A stretch of DNA of 64,000 nucleotides. Source: Cristatella mucedo. Its lineage: Eukaryota > Bryozoa > Phylactolaemata > Cristatellidae. The notes below the pieces were generated by a model that was not told where the DNA came from, ran no database searches, and was given only the letters and a program-made list of their open reading frames with translations. The first letter of the stretch is position 1, and each line of letters starts with the position of its first letter. Below, piece by piece: positions 36,613 through 62,374 of this stretch. Location of the stretch: NCBI GenBank assembly GCA_009760855.2, contig WPIO01000023.1, positions 3,848,501 through 3,912,500 of the forward strand, written 5' to 3'. The translations under genes were made by a program, and so were the position numbers.

Positions 36613-38284
36613 AGACCTTGCTGTCGTGCGGTATCAATTCTTTCGGCAGACTCTTTCCAATCTGCCCTCGTTATATTTTCCATAATACTATGTCCCAATC
36701 ATCGAGAGTCATCGATCGATCCCAGAATGCTGAGGAATAGCGAGCCGCTCAGCAGCCTGCTTGCAGTGCACTCGTCGTCATAATTCGTCTCCGTCTCACC
36801 ACTCCGTTCTCAAAGCTCGACTCACATGCTCGCTGGGCATTGCAGGGGGCCACCCGACGGGCCTCTTTTAGATCTGTTTAAAATGAGCCTACCTCTGTGG
36901 CCTCTCTAAATACATGGTCGTTCTCTTAATAAAAAATTAATATAGCACCAATATTGAAAATATAGGGTGAATGCAAAATCGACCAACTAGTTTCAGGAAT
37001 GGCATACTAGATGATAGCCATTACGATGAACATGTAAATGCCGTCGTATTTTTAGTTCATCCTAGCACAGCAGCCCAATTTCTGCAGTCACGGCACATTT
37101 AGAGCTTCAAGAAACAACCGTGATGCTAGTTGTCGAGCTAGCTTTTGATAGCCTCGAATGCTCCTGGTGGAAGAGTCATCTTGTATCATGCTGCTGCCAC
37201 CTTGAAGACTCCTGATGAACCCTACATTCTAGAGCATGAATTCAAGAGCCCTGCTCTGTTGACCAGAAGCAGACCCTAATTAGGCCCAGAAGGGGCAAGA
37301 CCTGGACTTTACCTGGGGCGGCCAAGCTATGGACTGCTGAATGAGCACCCCTACGGCTTATGACCTGACATGCCCCTGTTGTGTTGGTTCAAACGTGTTC
37401 CGTACCCTAACCTTCGTAGGACAGCCGACATGTCGTAGATAAAAAAAAAGTAAACCATTTGCAACAGATTCAGTCCTCGTTTCCTTTTGCTAGGTCCAGC
37501 AGTCTTGTTGTGATGTAGCCGGGCAGGGTGCTCAGTGGCGATCGCCTTTAAGCAGCAGCTGCAGCCGGCATGATGCTCGTGCCAGCTTAGTAGAGATCCT
37601 CGTTGGTGCAATTTAGTCCTGGTCAACTAATGGCACCGTGGAGCCTATGTGTAGTCTGATAAGATTATGTATGGATTCGGATCTGAGATCCCTGACACAT
37701 GTCTACAGCTTCCTGGAGCTCAGCCAAATAGCTCAGGCGCAAAAGCATTCTGGGATTTTCAAAGGCAATACAAATAATTTTTAGATCGCTACTCATTGAC
37801 AAAGTGTGCTTCTTAATAGTACAAGGATTCTAAAGTCAATCGTTACAAGCACATCTGGACAAGAGTATGTGTATTTCTAAGCAATCAGATGGTAGATTTG
37901 AAATAAGTAGGGAACAGTCAAATGATGACTTTCGAGTAGGAATCAGTCCAATGTTCAAATGATTAATTGAATGTAGCTGTTATCATGGAACCAATGGCAT
38001 AACTCCGGTCGGTTCTGTGATCGACGAAATTCTGGCATAGGATTTTGCAGGGACATTCGTTCACTCAAAAAGGTCCATGATCTGAAAAACGTATACTGTC
38101 CAACACCCCACTGTGGGCTAGCAGCTGCGATATCACCCATTTATCAAAGTGCTGACGGATGGGTTGACGATACAGGGAGAAAGCTAGTGAGTAGGGGTGA
38201 GGATATAATCATCATAAACTGAAGGTCTAGCAATTCTGAACAATGGAATATTAATTGGGCTTTAGCAGTCTAAAATCAGCATCT

Positions 38285-38375
38285 ATGTGTGTTTGTGCAC
38301 GTATGTGCATGCGTGTGTGCTTGCAGACATGCATTCGCATGCACATGCATGTGCACACATGCACATGAGTGCAAG
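38285..38375. repeat. Alternating purine-pyrimidine (TG/CA) palindromic tract
   Basis: About 90 bp of TGTG, TGCA and CATG words with a near-palindromic centre (GCATGCACATGCATGTGC). Simple sequence of the type that can adopt Z-DNA or cruciform forms in vitro. No gene nearby. Confidence 0.6.
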
Positions 38376-39204
38376 TTAGGTAAGTCGATGCCATGGTACA
38401 TGCATAAAGTCACTATGTATGCACACTTTACCTGCATCTAAGCATGCATGGCTTTTAACATCATCAAGCACGGTTCACATATTGTGCATAACTGCATCTG
38501 TGAGGCTTCCTCGTGACACATGCAGATCATCTCTACATTTTGCAGTACTATTTTGAGGTCTGTTTTCTGACTTTTTAGAGCTAAAACACAAGGATGGCAT
38601 GATTTGCCTTTCCATGGCTGTCACAGATACTCAGCAGAAGCGCACTCAATTTGCCGTCTCGTGGCTTGTGCCTCTCAGAATGATTAATTTCAAGCAAAAA
38701 ACGTTTGCAACTGCTTCTGTTGCTCAGCAGGCTTGGGCCTCCAATATTTTCATTCACATTTGTTATGCATTGCGAAGGCTGAATCAGCCGGTCTCCTGCC
38801 TTCATCTCAGCTTCTTGTCTTGTGTTGGCAATCTGCTGCGTCCCGAACTCCTTAGGCTTTGTAACTCACAAAATAACAATTCTTCAAAACTCTAGTCTCC
38901 TAGGCAGGATTACGAGTTGTACTCATATGCCGACAGCAGACCAAGCTCTATTGCACGGTATGTAATGCAGCAGGAAACAAGTGTAGAGTTTGGTACGTTC
39001 GATACAGTATGAGGCTTGCAAATATGTGCCAATTTCCCAATGAATATACTCTTAGTAAACCGGCACATGTACAATGCAGGCAAGCACGAGCATTCAGGCG
39101 GCAAATAAGAGCAGAGTGCCATCAGCGCAGTTACCAATGTGCATGACCTGTGCTTCAATGTCCCGGAGGGATGATGTATACAAAAATAAATGTATACGGC
39201 AACC

Positions 39205-39600
39205 TTAGAGAACAATATTTCATTCTAGGCACTTCAAATATGAATGCTAAAAAGGAAGCATGTCAATTGGTTAGCAAATGTAAAGTGCCTAGAAAGATAT
39301 TGAGTTCTCTGAGGGCGCTATGTCAAATGTATTGTTATCAGTAGTAGTTGCAGTAGCAGTAGCAGCAGCAGTAGTAGTGCCAGCACGACGAGGACAAAGG
39401 GGCCATTCACACGGACCGAGCTGTGAAGAGCAAGTGAGTTTAGTTTTCAGCTGATTTTTAGCTGATTTTGTTGACTCTCGGAAATGTCATGATCAAAGGG
39501 GGTGTCGCAGGTCAGCCGCTTGTGAGTTCCATGCTTTGGTAGCATACGAACTGAAGGCATGGTGTCCAACATTTGAGTTTGGCGAGAGGCACAGCTTTAT
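39205..39600. mobile_element. LINE-1 fragments: inverted tail pair, triplet run, and ORF2-end piece
   Basis: 39205-39265 is a minus-strand LINE-1 tail (AGAGAACAATATTTCATTCT, AGGCACTT). 39273-39335 is a plus-strand tail (AAATGTAAAGTGCCTAG, GAGTTCTCTGAGGGCGC), making an inverted pair. A GTA/GCA triplet run follows at 39340-39380. At 39508-39600 a minus-strand piece (GAGTTCCATGCTTTGG, AGCATACGAACTGAAGGCA) matches the end of ORF2. Confidence 0.6.
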
Positions 39601-40299
39601 AAACTGTCCAACTTTAGCCCCGAATTGGATTGGGACAGTGTTAGCCGGAGGTGGTGACGCAGCAGGCCAACTGGGAACTTGAATTTGCTTTGGCAATCAG
39701 CAATTGATCACTTAGCAATTGTACACTCTTTTTGCTCTGGGTGTCTGTTCGCTATTTAACTAAATACATTTAGTCCCGTACACACCGTTCTGCTTCTATC
39801 GTCATATCCGCGTCATTATTTAACATAAGGAGCTAAATAAATCACCGGTTTGCTAATGACGTCAGCAGCTTGCTTGTATTACATGCATTGGGCTGCTATC
39901 GTCTCTGAGGTATGACGCCATACGATGGGGACCGCTGGGCCTCGTGTGCCTTGAACCGATACGACAGGGAATAAAACGAACTCTTGGGCCACCCCAAGCA
40001 GGCAACTGGACTATCAGACTTTGCTTTCTAATTTGTGATTATTTAAGTGCAACATTCGCATTCACGGAATTTAGATGTCCTGTATGATAACTGCTATAAT
40101 TTTTTTTTAATGCTTCATTGAGAAGACCGTTTATACAGCTAGCCATCGCATGCAATCCGCCTGTGTAAGATTGTGGACTGTTTACCACGATGGATTGCTA
40201 AAAGATTCTACTTGATCCCTGCTTCTGTGTAGACTGAAACACTGTAATTAAGTTTCAGCTATGCTACCAAAAAATCCATTAGGCCTCTGGAGCTGATTA

Positions 40300-40800
40300 T
40301 AAATACGGCTGCAAGTCTAGTGAGTATCGTTTGCTAAAGGAGATGGCTGCCAGTCGATCAACGGATGAGCAAAATTCTTACTCTGACCTACTGACCCCAC
40401 CATGGCTTGGCTCCTTTATACCGAGCTGAACTGATCCACCAGTTTCAGCCTCCTCGTACTCTCATGCCCTCTATGGAAAATAAATTGGATTTTCCATTCC
40501 TATGCAGAAAGACCATTTGTGACAGGAGCTGGTATTCTGCAGGTCCTAGAATTTGGAAATCACTTCCACGACTCTTAAGCAACTTGTCTTGCTCTCCTGC
40601 TGCTAGTACTTACTCACAGCCGTCCTGAGCTGCCACTTACATGCTACTCACTTACTAGACTCCTGACTCGGCTATTCTTCACAGTTTCTCTTCGGTGCAT
40701 TTGATGAAGTCTGTTGGCTACCGTATGTATGCATGAAAAGCTGCTTAGGCTTTGAGTTTGCTGTAGAAAACTCTAACGGGTAACATCCACTTATTCTCTG
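40300..40800 (+). mobile_element. LINE family 2, 3' end with RT C-terminal remnant
   Basis: The open frame 40407-40628 contains FQPPRTL and SAGPRIWKSLPRLL, matching the copy at 1383-1661. It is followed by the family tail with AAAGCTGCTTAGGCTTTGAG and AACATCCACTTATT. Confidence 0.65.
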
Positions 40801-41504
40801 CGCCTTTGTGGAGTCACAGATGGAGAGACGTCACGTTTCAATGTCACTCTAGGCAAGATCAGAGTTCCTCATTAATAAAAATGCGTATGGAATCAAGTTG
40901 CTGTTTATGCTTTATTGCCTCAGCGTCACTTCATCTGAGCATTTGTCCTTCCCGTTGCTGTCTGGACGGTCATCAAAGTCAAAGTTTTTGCCACACTTTG
41001 CCACATGCCCAAAGCAAAACTTAAACCCGAGTTTATGAAATAAATAGATTTGACCAAGTCAACTGGACGTTCTTCCTTCCCTTGCTCATTTCGGCCTGAG
41101 TTGCTCTGCCATATTATGTACAAGGTGATGGAAGTTGGCGATGAATAAAGTGCATTAGCACCCTGTGGTGATTGTATCCCTCGGTAGCTCGGTGGTCAGC
41201 CAGAATCTTAAAACTCAGTATTTGCAATCATGGGGGGCTAATACTAGTAGTTGCTTTTTTCATTTCTGCTGTCTCATTCCCTTGCTGGCCTTACAAATGC
41301 AAGTGGAAAATATGCCTGAACCCGTCAAACCTGTTGCTCTTCCACAGACCTGGAGGGGGTGGCTAAATGGTGGCCATGTGAGTAGGATTAGCAGACCCAG
41401 CAAAATCATTAGAGACTTCCTTGTGCACGTATCTCCATCCATAATGGAGCAAAGTTTAAGTGTACGATGCTGGGGTAGTGTTATATGGCACATTCAAAGC
41501 CTAA

Positions 41505-42040
41505 TAATAATAATAATAATACAATTGTTATGGCACCCTCAGAAAATTCAATCTCTTTCGAGGCACTTTACATTTGCTACAAAGAAATCACGATCGAATG
41601 GTTAGTGGTAGCATGCTCAATACACAACAAGAATAACATGGTTAGGGGGAGGTGCACACGGTCAGCATGCAAGTTTGGTTAGTAGCAGCATGCACAGTGT
41701 CAGCATGCATAAGCACATAAAGGACAAATCACAGGGACACACTAAATGCTGATAAATAGATTAAATGTAGTATCCCTGTACAAGCGCGAATTTTAGCAAT
41801 TTAACGTGGCTGAAAGTGGGCAGACGTGATTGTGGAGCTGTTTTGGTCGTCTAATGAAAGGTCACTTTGGAACAGAACACCTAGATTTCTTGCAAATACA
41901 ACAGGAGATATGCTGGCTGAAGTGATTTTGAGCAATTTTTTCCTAATTCTAACTATTAAATTGATTTAATCATCATTCTGTTTAAGAAAGTTTACTGCCA
42001 TCTATGTTCGGATATCGTTAATGCATGCAGCGAACCTAGG
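41505..42040 (-). mobile_element. LINE family 1, internally deleted 3' copy
   Basis: (TAA)n at 41505-41521, stem-loop region GGCACCCTCAGAAAATTCA, the 3' UTR to about 41760, then a jump to the RT C-terminal part (TAGTATCCCTGTACAAGCGC) and on to GATATCGTTAATGCATGCAG near 42010. About 500 bp of the family sequence is missing at 41760. Confidence 0.75.
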
Positions 42041-42573
42041 CTGATTTCGGTTTGCATAGGGTAACCAACAGCCTTGGCCTTGCTTCTTTGCTTGGGAATT
42101 TACCATTACAACTCGCGAAGACGTCTAGCCTTCTTTCCTTTTACCGAAACTTCCTTTCATGTATAGTCTTCTTTCCTTTTATTGCAACAAGATAACTTTG
42201 GGGTACTCATCACTACACAAATCCAGCTGACGGTACATTCATATATTTTCACTCAAGAAAAAAATGAGAAGGACTGAGTCAAGGTCAGTCAAGAACATGC
42301 TTAGAGCAACATAGAATTAGCAGCTTAGCTCGGCTGAAAAGAAGAAAGAGCCCGAGTCGGCAAAATGTTCTTAAGCTGCATCGCTACTTAAGAACTGGAG
42401 AACGAAACCTCGACGTCTACATGCCGCTGCCGGCCCACTTGTATGTTTGTGTCCAACATAGCTCTGTGGGCTATTACAAAAGTCTGAAAAGACGAAGCGT
42501 GCATATCGGTCGTAGGTCCTGGGCTGGCAGCTAATCACCTATCTGTGTCTCTCGGTCCTCTCTTGTTCCTTTC

Positions 42574-43010
<437 letters not shown>

Positions 43011-43019
43011 TCTCTCTCG

Positions 43020-43878
43020 TCAATAAAGAAACTGAAGAAACAATCATTCGAGCTCGCATAGGGCAAGTATGCCAGCGGTGCGTGCGATTCGCCCGCGAGA
43101 AAGGAAAAGTACACCCCCCTTCCCTTTCCCACTAAGGTGGGGAGGCTACTCCACAGAGTACATGACAGCGAGAAAGTGACAGCAGCGAACACCCTTCATC
43201 TCAGAAACGGTGCACGACACCAATAGTCGCTGTCAAAATTTCCCCAGTCTCATGGTGGACCGAGCTTTCCCACCGCTAAGCGAGAGCCCGGCGGCAACTC
43301 GAGCTCTTGGTGTAAGTGAAGCAAGCCGCTGCTCCAGCAGGAAGTTGTTGGCGTCGGCCGAAGGAAGTGGTGGGCGTCGCTAGTGGGCGGTGCGGGTAGC
43401 AGCGGCGACACAGTTAACGCTCAAACATCGGCCCTCGATGAACGCACTTTATATATCAATAAATTCTTATGGAGGGTGAATATTTAAACTTATGACGCAT
43501 TATTTCTTCTTCTGGAAGATAAATGGCTTATGTCCACGCCGGTGCCGCGACGGGCGACGCCCCCAAAGCCCAGTCCGGCTAACCCTTCTCGTGACCTATC
43601 CGCAACACAAACTTGAGAAAAGCGTCATGGAAGTACGCAAACTAAGTTAACTTATGCATGCTAAAAGACCAATTTTGAATCCATCCAGACATATTGGTCT
43701 TCTAACATAATAATGCGAACTATTTTCAGCCTATTTTCCGGTTTGCGTCTGTACCCGGTGTCGCCATCTTGGTTGCGCTGCGGTCCGGTGGGTGGTATAG
43801 AGGTACCGGTCGCACCGCTCCTTTTTCGCGACCTTCTGTAAGCCATTCTGAATGGTTTAGTTCGATAAGGCTGAGAAA
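43020..43878 (+). promoter_or_regulatory. Presumed clathrin 5' flank and 5' UTR
   Basis: The sequence between the microsatellite and the clathrin ATG is GC- and CpG-richer than the surrounding intergenic DNA (43.25-43.6 kb and 43.74-43.83 kb). No clear TATA box or upstream exon can be fixed by eye. Inferred only from position. Confidence 0.35.
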
Positions 43879-56898
<13,020 letters not shown>

Positions 56899-57209
56899 AC
56901 ATGACCAGAGCCCCGTGCTCCTGTGCTTTCGCACAACATCAAAAGATGGCTGGTGATGTGACAAAATTGTTGGCCTCGTATGCCTGAGCACCCCGAGTGC
57001 GATAATACAGACGGTCGGAACAAACTTGTGTAGCTGCATGTTAGGGACCTTTACTTGGCACGATCAGTACGGGCAAATCGTCATATTGTCTGCTGCACTA
57101 ACATTTGTTATAACTGATTTTTTTTCAATGGATGTCTGTGTCGTGTTCTTCAGATAAGGCCAAGCGCAGCACAGCGTGACAGGTGTTGCCTGCTGTATTT
57201 ATTCCAAGC

Positions 57210-57215
57210 AATAAA
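57210..57215 (+). terminator. Clathrin poly(A) signal AATAAA
   Basis: A canonical AATAAA 312 bp after the clathrin stop codon, with a TG-rich region shortly downstream (CCTGTGGTTTTGCTTTCAGTG). Confidence 0.7.
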
Positions 57216-57494
57216 TCGAGTCATTAGGCAGCCACCTCCTGTGGTTTTGCTTTCAGTGTAGCTTTGTTGTAGAACTGTGTGCATCTTTAATTTGCATATC
57301 AATAATAAGAATTATATACTAACCTTAAATCCACTTTCAAGTTATTTCGTGAAATGACATTGTGAGAGTGGTACAATAACCAGTGCCTTCTCTGGAACTG
57401 GCAACTGTTGGCCCAGAATGTAGACATTTGCTTAAGGAAGACCGGTGTGTATGGTGCCAAAATGCAGGTAATGAAATGTATGTAATGTATCCAT

Positions 57495-57790
57495 CTGTAA
57501 CTAAACAAAGTCGCAACGGCTGAGTGGGCGTTATGCGGGAGAGTAGCCCTTAGGGCACTCACAGGCTTAGCAGCGTTGGGTATGCTTTTGGTAGCCAACA
57601 GACAAAGAGAAATTGATTAGCATAGCTGCGTCAGGATGGCAGTTAAGGTAGTAAGTAGCTTGGAATAGCAGCTCAGTACGGCTGGAAAGGGTGCAGCATA
57701 GTCGGCAGCAGGAGAGACGAAGGGCAGGAAAGAAGAATTGTGGAAGTGAGCTCCACAGTCTAGGACATGCAGAGCAAACGCTTTTCTCCA
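57495..57790 (-). mobile_element. LINE family 2, 3' end
   Basis: Read on minus, it contains CSACPRLWSSLPQF (compare SAGPRLWNSLPRF at 1383) and the family tail near 57510-57600. Lies just past the clathrin gene in opposite orientation. Confidence 0.7.
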
Positions 57791-58845
57791 ACAGTCTTCA
57801 AGCTTTAGAACGGAGCAGCTAACACGATATCAGAAGTATAGCCAGAGTTTGAACACGATCTGTCAGCCAAAACTAGTATTTCTTTCGTAGCAAAGACAGT
57901 CGAGACGAAATTTGTGAATGGCTAGACCTTCTGAATCAAAGGCATAGATTCTCACTCAAGAGACCAACATTATTATGGACCGTGGTTGCCTAGGCTTGAT
58001 TATTGCTGTTTCATTTTGGCTGGGCTACAGAAATGAACAACCTTGCATGAAAACAGCAGCTGACAAATTATCATATTTTCGTATTTTATGCCAAGATTAA
58101 TGGTGCTTGCATAGGTAGCTTAATCATACTTCAGAAAGTTACTGCAGACATTTTACTGCTTGTCGAGTTGGGATAATGTCTAGCGATGATTCGGCAGATC
58201 AATTCAATGTGGTATATTTTTACCGAGGGCACAGCCAGGGTTTTGACAAGGGAGGCTAACCATTACCATGAGAGCTATGGCACAAGGTCAATTTCGTCAT
58301 CTCCGAATCCTTTAGAATTGCTCTGTAGCCCCTTTCAAAACTTAATAAATTTTTACTCATTCTGCTATTGATATTTTTATCTATTTTTGTAACTCCTAAC
58401 ATGAAGCCAGTGCCGAAGGCACTACTGGGAATTTCCCGTCGTCAAATTAAAAGGAAGGTAGTCCCTTCCCCCTGGTTGAAACTTCGAGATCGCCGTTCGG
58501 AAGGACTCTGTAGAACTTCTTATGGGGGCTTTCAGTCGGAGGCACGAAAACTCATCGTCTCCTTAAGAAAATGGTCCGCTCCGAAGACCATTTTGACGTT
58601 CCACGATGGGTGCTCCGTCCTAGCAGATATCTTGCCACAACAACAAATCAGGCCGCAGGAGCGTCGCCTGACAAGCCTCTGGACTCACTTTGTAAATCCC
58701 GTAAGTCTTCCAGGCCTTTCGAATGGATGATAAAGAATTAATAGACGATGCTCATTTCGCCCTTCCCGAGCAGTCAAGCAAGCTAGACGACATAGTAGAA
58801 GAAAAGCCCCTGCTATCACTCAATAAAAATCAAAGTAAAGTTTAG

Positions 58846-58990
58846 CTGATTCAAGAGCCTCATTTAAATAGCGGCAGAAAAGCCTTAGCGGCTGGCACTC
58901 CAGTTACAGCGGGAAATGACAGATTGCCCGCTGCAGGACTCGAACCGACGACCTGGGTTGTGCAATGCAAGCACTTTAAACTTGAGGTCA
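58846..58990 (-). mobile_element. SINE family 1, diverged copy
   Basis: Reverse complement of SINE-1: GCTGATTCAAGAGCCTC at the left, B-box complement GGACTCGAACC at 58936-58946. The body is shortened. Confidence 0.75.
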
Positions 58991-59544
58991 AGACTCGGGG
59001 GCTAAAAGCAGCTTGGAGCGGCACGGCAGAATGCTGACATACGAAAGCGTCTTGCCACGGCTAGCATCCTCAGGCCGTCGTTGCTTTGCTGCCTGCAGAG
59101 CTGATTTTGAAAGATTTCGAAGTCTCTGGCTCCCATCCGTCTGACCCAGACCTATTCGGGAACTAGAGCGCTGAATGGAGCACGAATGAGCGGCCTTTTT
59201 GAGCATTCTCTCATATCCGAGGGCCCCTTTGAAGCGACAGAGCATGAAACTGATCATCAAGTTCCGCCGACAAGCTCGCCTAGTTAGCCCCTCATCCCCT
59301 GACATACTTTTTTTGTTGTTGACAGAATTCGTAGCGTCTTCATGATGCAGACTCCGATCCTTCGCGACGAAGGAGAGCAGACCAGAACGGGATCTTCAGA
59401 TTGAGACCGAGCCCACCATTTAGGTTGCAGCTAGTGGCAGCTCGCTGCGAAGAGCACATCTACAAAGCGTACCAGCTCATAATATTGATAACGCGTCGAT
59501 GTAATGCCGCGTATCTCCAACTCTACAAAGACCAAGTGGGTGTT

Positions 59545-59680
59545 ACGCCGGAGAGCTTTCCCTGAAGCACTCAAAGGCTTAGCGCCGTTCCGTACGAATT
59601 CGGTAGCCAACAGACTTCCTCTCAAGCAACAAAGAGGAGATGAGTAACATAGCTGAGTCAGGAGGACAGTTAAGATAGTA
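59545..59680 (-). mobile_element. LINE family 2 tail fragment
   Basis: GGGTGTTACGCC, GCACTCAAAGGCTTAGCGCC and GGTAGCCAACAGACTTC match the reverse of the LINE-2 tail. It abuts the copia leader at about 59680. Confidence 0.65.
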
Positions 59681-59985
59681 AAAATTCGTGCACAGAACCT
59701 GAGACAGCCATGACGAGCCCAAGGAAACCCTTCACCGTGCGACAGCCAAACTCTCACTGTACCTTACCGTCCTCAGTCTTACTTGCAACTCTTACCGACA
59801 AGAGATGCGACATCCGTGGACCGTCTCTCCTCGCCGTTTACGGCACCCGCGGGTCGTTTGCGATGAAGTAAAACTTCGCCCGGATACTCCACAGCTGCCA
59901 ATTCTCACCCGTAAACTTTTTGAGACTTTGTGAGACGCAGTGCTTCGGTGAAGCCATTCACCAGTCAATGGTCGAGAAAAATTTG
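59680..59985 (-). pseudogene. Copia gag start downstream of the middle LTR
   Basis: On minus, directly after the LTR, a short leader is followed by a frame reading KFTGENWQLWSIRAKFYFIA, typical of the start of Ty1/copia Gag. It breaks soon after. The same region follows the LTR at 62.37 kb. The unit is cut off at the LINE-2 piece. Confidence 0.65.
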
Positions 59986-59989
59986 GTAG

Positions 59990-60306
59990 TTTAATAACGT
60001 TGCCGACAAACAGAACGTGGACCGTATCCAAATATGTACAAAGAACAAGCAACCAACGGGTCCAATATATAGTACTCCTTAATGATTGCTATTGACTAAG
60101 CAAGTCATCATGCATACTAATCGAAAGACTACTAGCTCCTGATCAGCTGTAGCTGGTGTGGCCTTAGCAGGGATCTATTGGCCTAGGTGCGGCCAATCAA
60201 CTGTGGTCTGCAGCTCTGAAAATAGCCGGTGTCCTGAGTCAGTCAGTGATGCACTGTAGGTCAAGGTTAAATCTTCCGGCACAATCGTGCGAAGCGGATT
60301 CAGCCA
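59990..60306 (-). mobile_element. Copia element, middle LTR
   Basis: About 317 bp aligns along its length to 62375-62692: shared AACAGAACGTGGACCGTATC, CAAGCAACCAACGGGTCCAA, GGTGTGGCCTTAGCAGGG and GTCAGTCAGTGATGCACTG. On minus it begins TGTTGGCTGAATCC, the usual TGTTG start of copia LTRs, and ends near CGGCAACG. The boundaries are approximate. Confidence 0.8.
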
Positions 60307-61080
60307 ACACCTCCCCTCGCTGAGCAGCCAGTGCCGATCACGTGGGTGGGCGATGTCCAACAGCAGTAGCACAAACAGACAACTTGATGGATCTGGAACT
60401 CCGTCATGGCAGCATTGGACAAGTAAATTCTCAGAGAGTTGCACTTAACAACTGGCCAAACCATCTCAGTGAAATCGTTGCCAACCATTAGAAAATTGCC
60501 TTTCTCAAAGAAGCAGGCCGTAAAACAGCTCACGGACTCTTTTGCATCGCGCTTCATCTTGAAGGCAGCTTTGCATCCGATGGCTTGCCTGCCCTCGGGT
60601 AATCCGGCGACCTCATAAACATCATTGCCGTATTCATCGTCATGTAGTCTAGCAGGCCGTCGAGCTCGAGTTGATCGTCGTAGAGGTGCATCATCTAACT
60701 CGGTGGGAGCATGTTGCAGTGTAGGTTGTGCCGTGGATGCATCGTCAGTCACAGCTTGGACTTGTCGCACAGACTCTGCTGGAGCTGTTTGTTCGAGGTG
60801 CTGCACAGCATTCTCCCTTAGCACTGTAAAAACTTCGTCAGATTTGCACGCGTGAGCAGCCGATATAGTTTGGTGTCTCATAGAATACCTAGCAGGTAGA
60901 CAAGTCTCCCTTGTCGTATGCCAGAAGTAGCCACTTCTTTTGACCCATGTATGGTAAATGACACTCGATCACAGTCAAACTCCACCTTAAAACCTCTCTC
61001 GGTGCATTGGCTTAACAAAAAAACGTTCTTGGTAAGTTTGGGTACAGGCAAAACATTTCGTAGTTCAGCTTTGCGCCATG
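60300..61080 (-). pseudogene. Copia pol relic: protease end, integrase start, RT fragment
   Basis: On minus, 61080-60880 encodes LPVPKLTKNVFLL, GFKVEFDCDR and a VATSGIRQGRLVYLLG block, the copia protease-to-integrase junction. A large deletion removes the integrase core. From 60880 the frame carries LRRSTRARRP (end of integrase), LPEGRQAIGCK-AFKMKRDA, FTEMVWPVVKCNSLRI and AAMTEFQIHQ (start of RT). The RT catalytic core and RNase H are missing, and the frame runs into the LTR. Non-functional. Confidence 0.8.
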
Positions 61081-61081
61081 C

Positions 61082-61243
61082 CGAGCTGGTTTGGTCCAGC
61101 GGTTAAGGTGCTCGCCGCCGACCAAGGTCTGGCTGAGGTCGTGGGCTCGAGCCCGGAGGCATATGTGAAGCACCTGGATAGAGATTAAGTTCTCTTGGGG
61201 TGCTATGCACTATACAAATGAATTATATATATTTGTTTATTCT
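61082..61243 (+). mobile_element. SINE family 2 inserted in the copia protease region
   Basis: TTTGGTCCAGCGGTTAAGGT (A-box region), GTCGTGGGCTCGAGCCC (B-box region), then AAGCACCTGGATAGAGATT, AAGTTCTCTTGGGGTGCT and ACAAATGAATTATATAT. The copia coding sequence resumes on both sides, so this SINE jumped in after the LTR element. Best-preserved copy of the family here. Confidence 0.85.
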
Positions 61244-61244
61244 A

Positions 61245-62345
61245 CATGTACTGTCAAAACGCAGCTGAGCATATACTGCACCAATGCCTATCGCTCGAAG
61301 CACTTCTCTGTCACCAACCACGACCCTGTGATCAATGTTCTCGCAGTAGGAAAATAGTTCTGGCTCATAGCACATACGCTTTGTGGCTCCAGGATCTATA
61401 AGCCACTCCAGCTGCGATGGAAGCTGGTAGGCAGTCGAGTCGGCAGTAAAAACGAAGGAGTCCTTAGCCGCTGTATTGGCCTCCGATTTGGCATTTTTGT
61501 TTCGTTTCCTTTTGTAACATTGTGAGGCCTTGTGGCCGACAACAAAGCAGTAAAGGCACTTACCAGTAAACTTGAGAGTGTGCTTCTTGCCGTGAGTGGT
61601 AGGCGAAGCCACTATGCTGGATTTCCGGGCTTCATTCAAAGCCACAAGAGCCATCTCTCTCATGCTCTCGTCAAGGGTAGGCCGATTTTGCCTCCTTAAA
61701 CGTTCATGCATCAGCCTGCTCTGAACAAAGTCAAGCGTCAAGTCGCGGATGTCCCTTGCTTCAAGGACCATTATCAGCGGCTGCCACGACTCAGGTAGCC
61801 CAGTAAGCATGCGGAGGACACTCTGTTCCTCCGGTATGGTGTCTCCTGCTGCTTGAAGCATATTTGCATTTGATTTCACTTCGCTTGCGTAGTCCTGGAC
61901 ATCGTCACCTTCTGCCATCCGGATAGATGCAAGCTTCTGATGTAGGAGTAGCCTACTCATCAACGCTCGTGAAGCGTATATGGCATCCAGCTTCCGCCAC
62001 GCCTCCGAAGCCGTTGCCACGGTTCCAATACCGGAACTCATAAGCACAGAATCAGAGACAGCATTGGCGAGCACAGACGAAGCCTTCGCCGTGCGCCGGT
62101 CAAACTCTCGCTGTGCCTTACCGTCCTCTTCGTCTTTCTTGCAACTCTTACCAGTAAGAGATGCGACATCCTCGGGCCGTCTCTCGTCGCCATTTACGAC
62201 ACCCCACAGCTCGTTGGCGATGAAGTAGAACTTCGCCCGGGTACTCCACAGCTGTCAATTCCCCCGTAAACGTTTCCAAACCAACGACACCAGTGAACGT
62301 TGGGCCCATAACCTGTGAAACACAGAGCTGCCGTGAAGCCATTCA
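61245..62345 (-). pseudogene. Copia gag and protease, inactivated
   Basis: On minus, an LWSTRAKFYFIANELWGVV block with one in-frame stop just before it starts Gag. A long open frame follows (from about 62240 to 61223) with the copia Gag core, a CCHC zinc knuckle C-x2-C-x4-H-x4-C (CLYCFVVGHKASQC, near 61530-61571), and the protease site WLIDPGATKRMC. The family normally has D-S-G or D-T-G at the active site; here it is D-P-G. Gag packages the element's RNA in virus-like particles and the protease matures Gag-Pol. Confidence 0.85.
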
Positions 62346-62374
62346 CCAGTCAATGGTCGAGAAAATTGCGGTAA

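Noticed and set aside
58368-58730. 120-codon plus-strand frame past clathrin
   Set aside because: No recognisable domain or promoter; possibly an eroded transposon, but nothing supports a gene.
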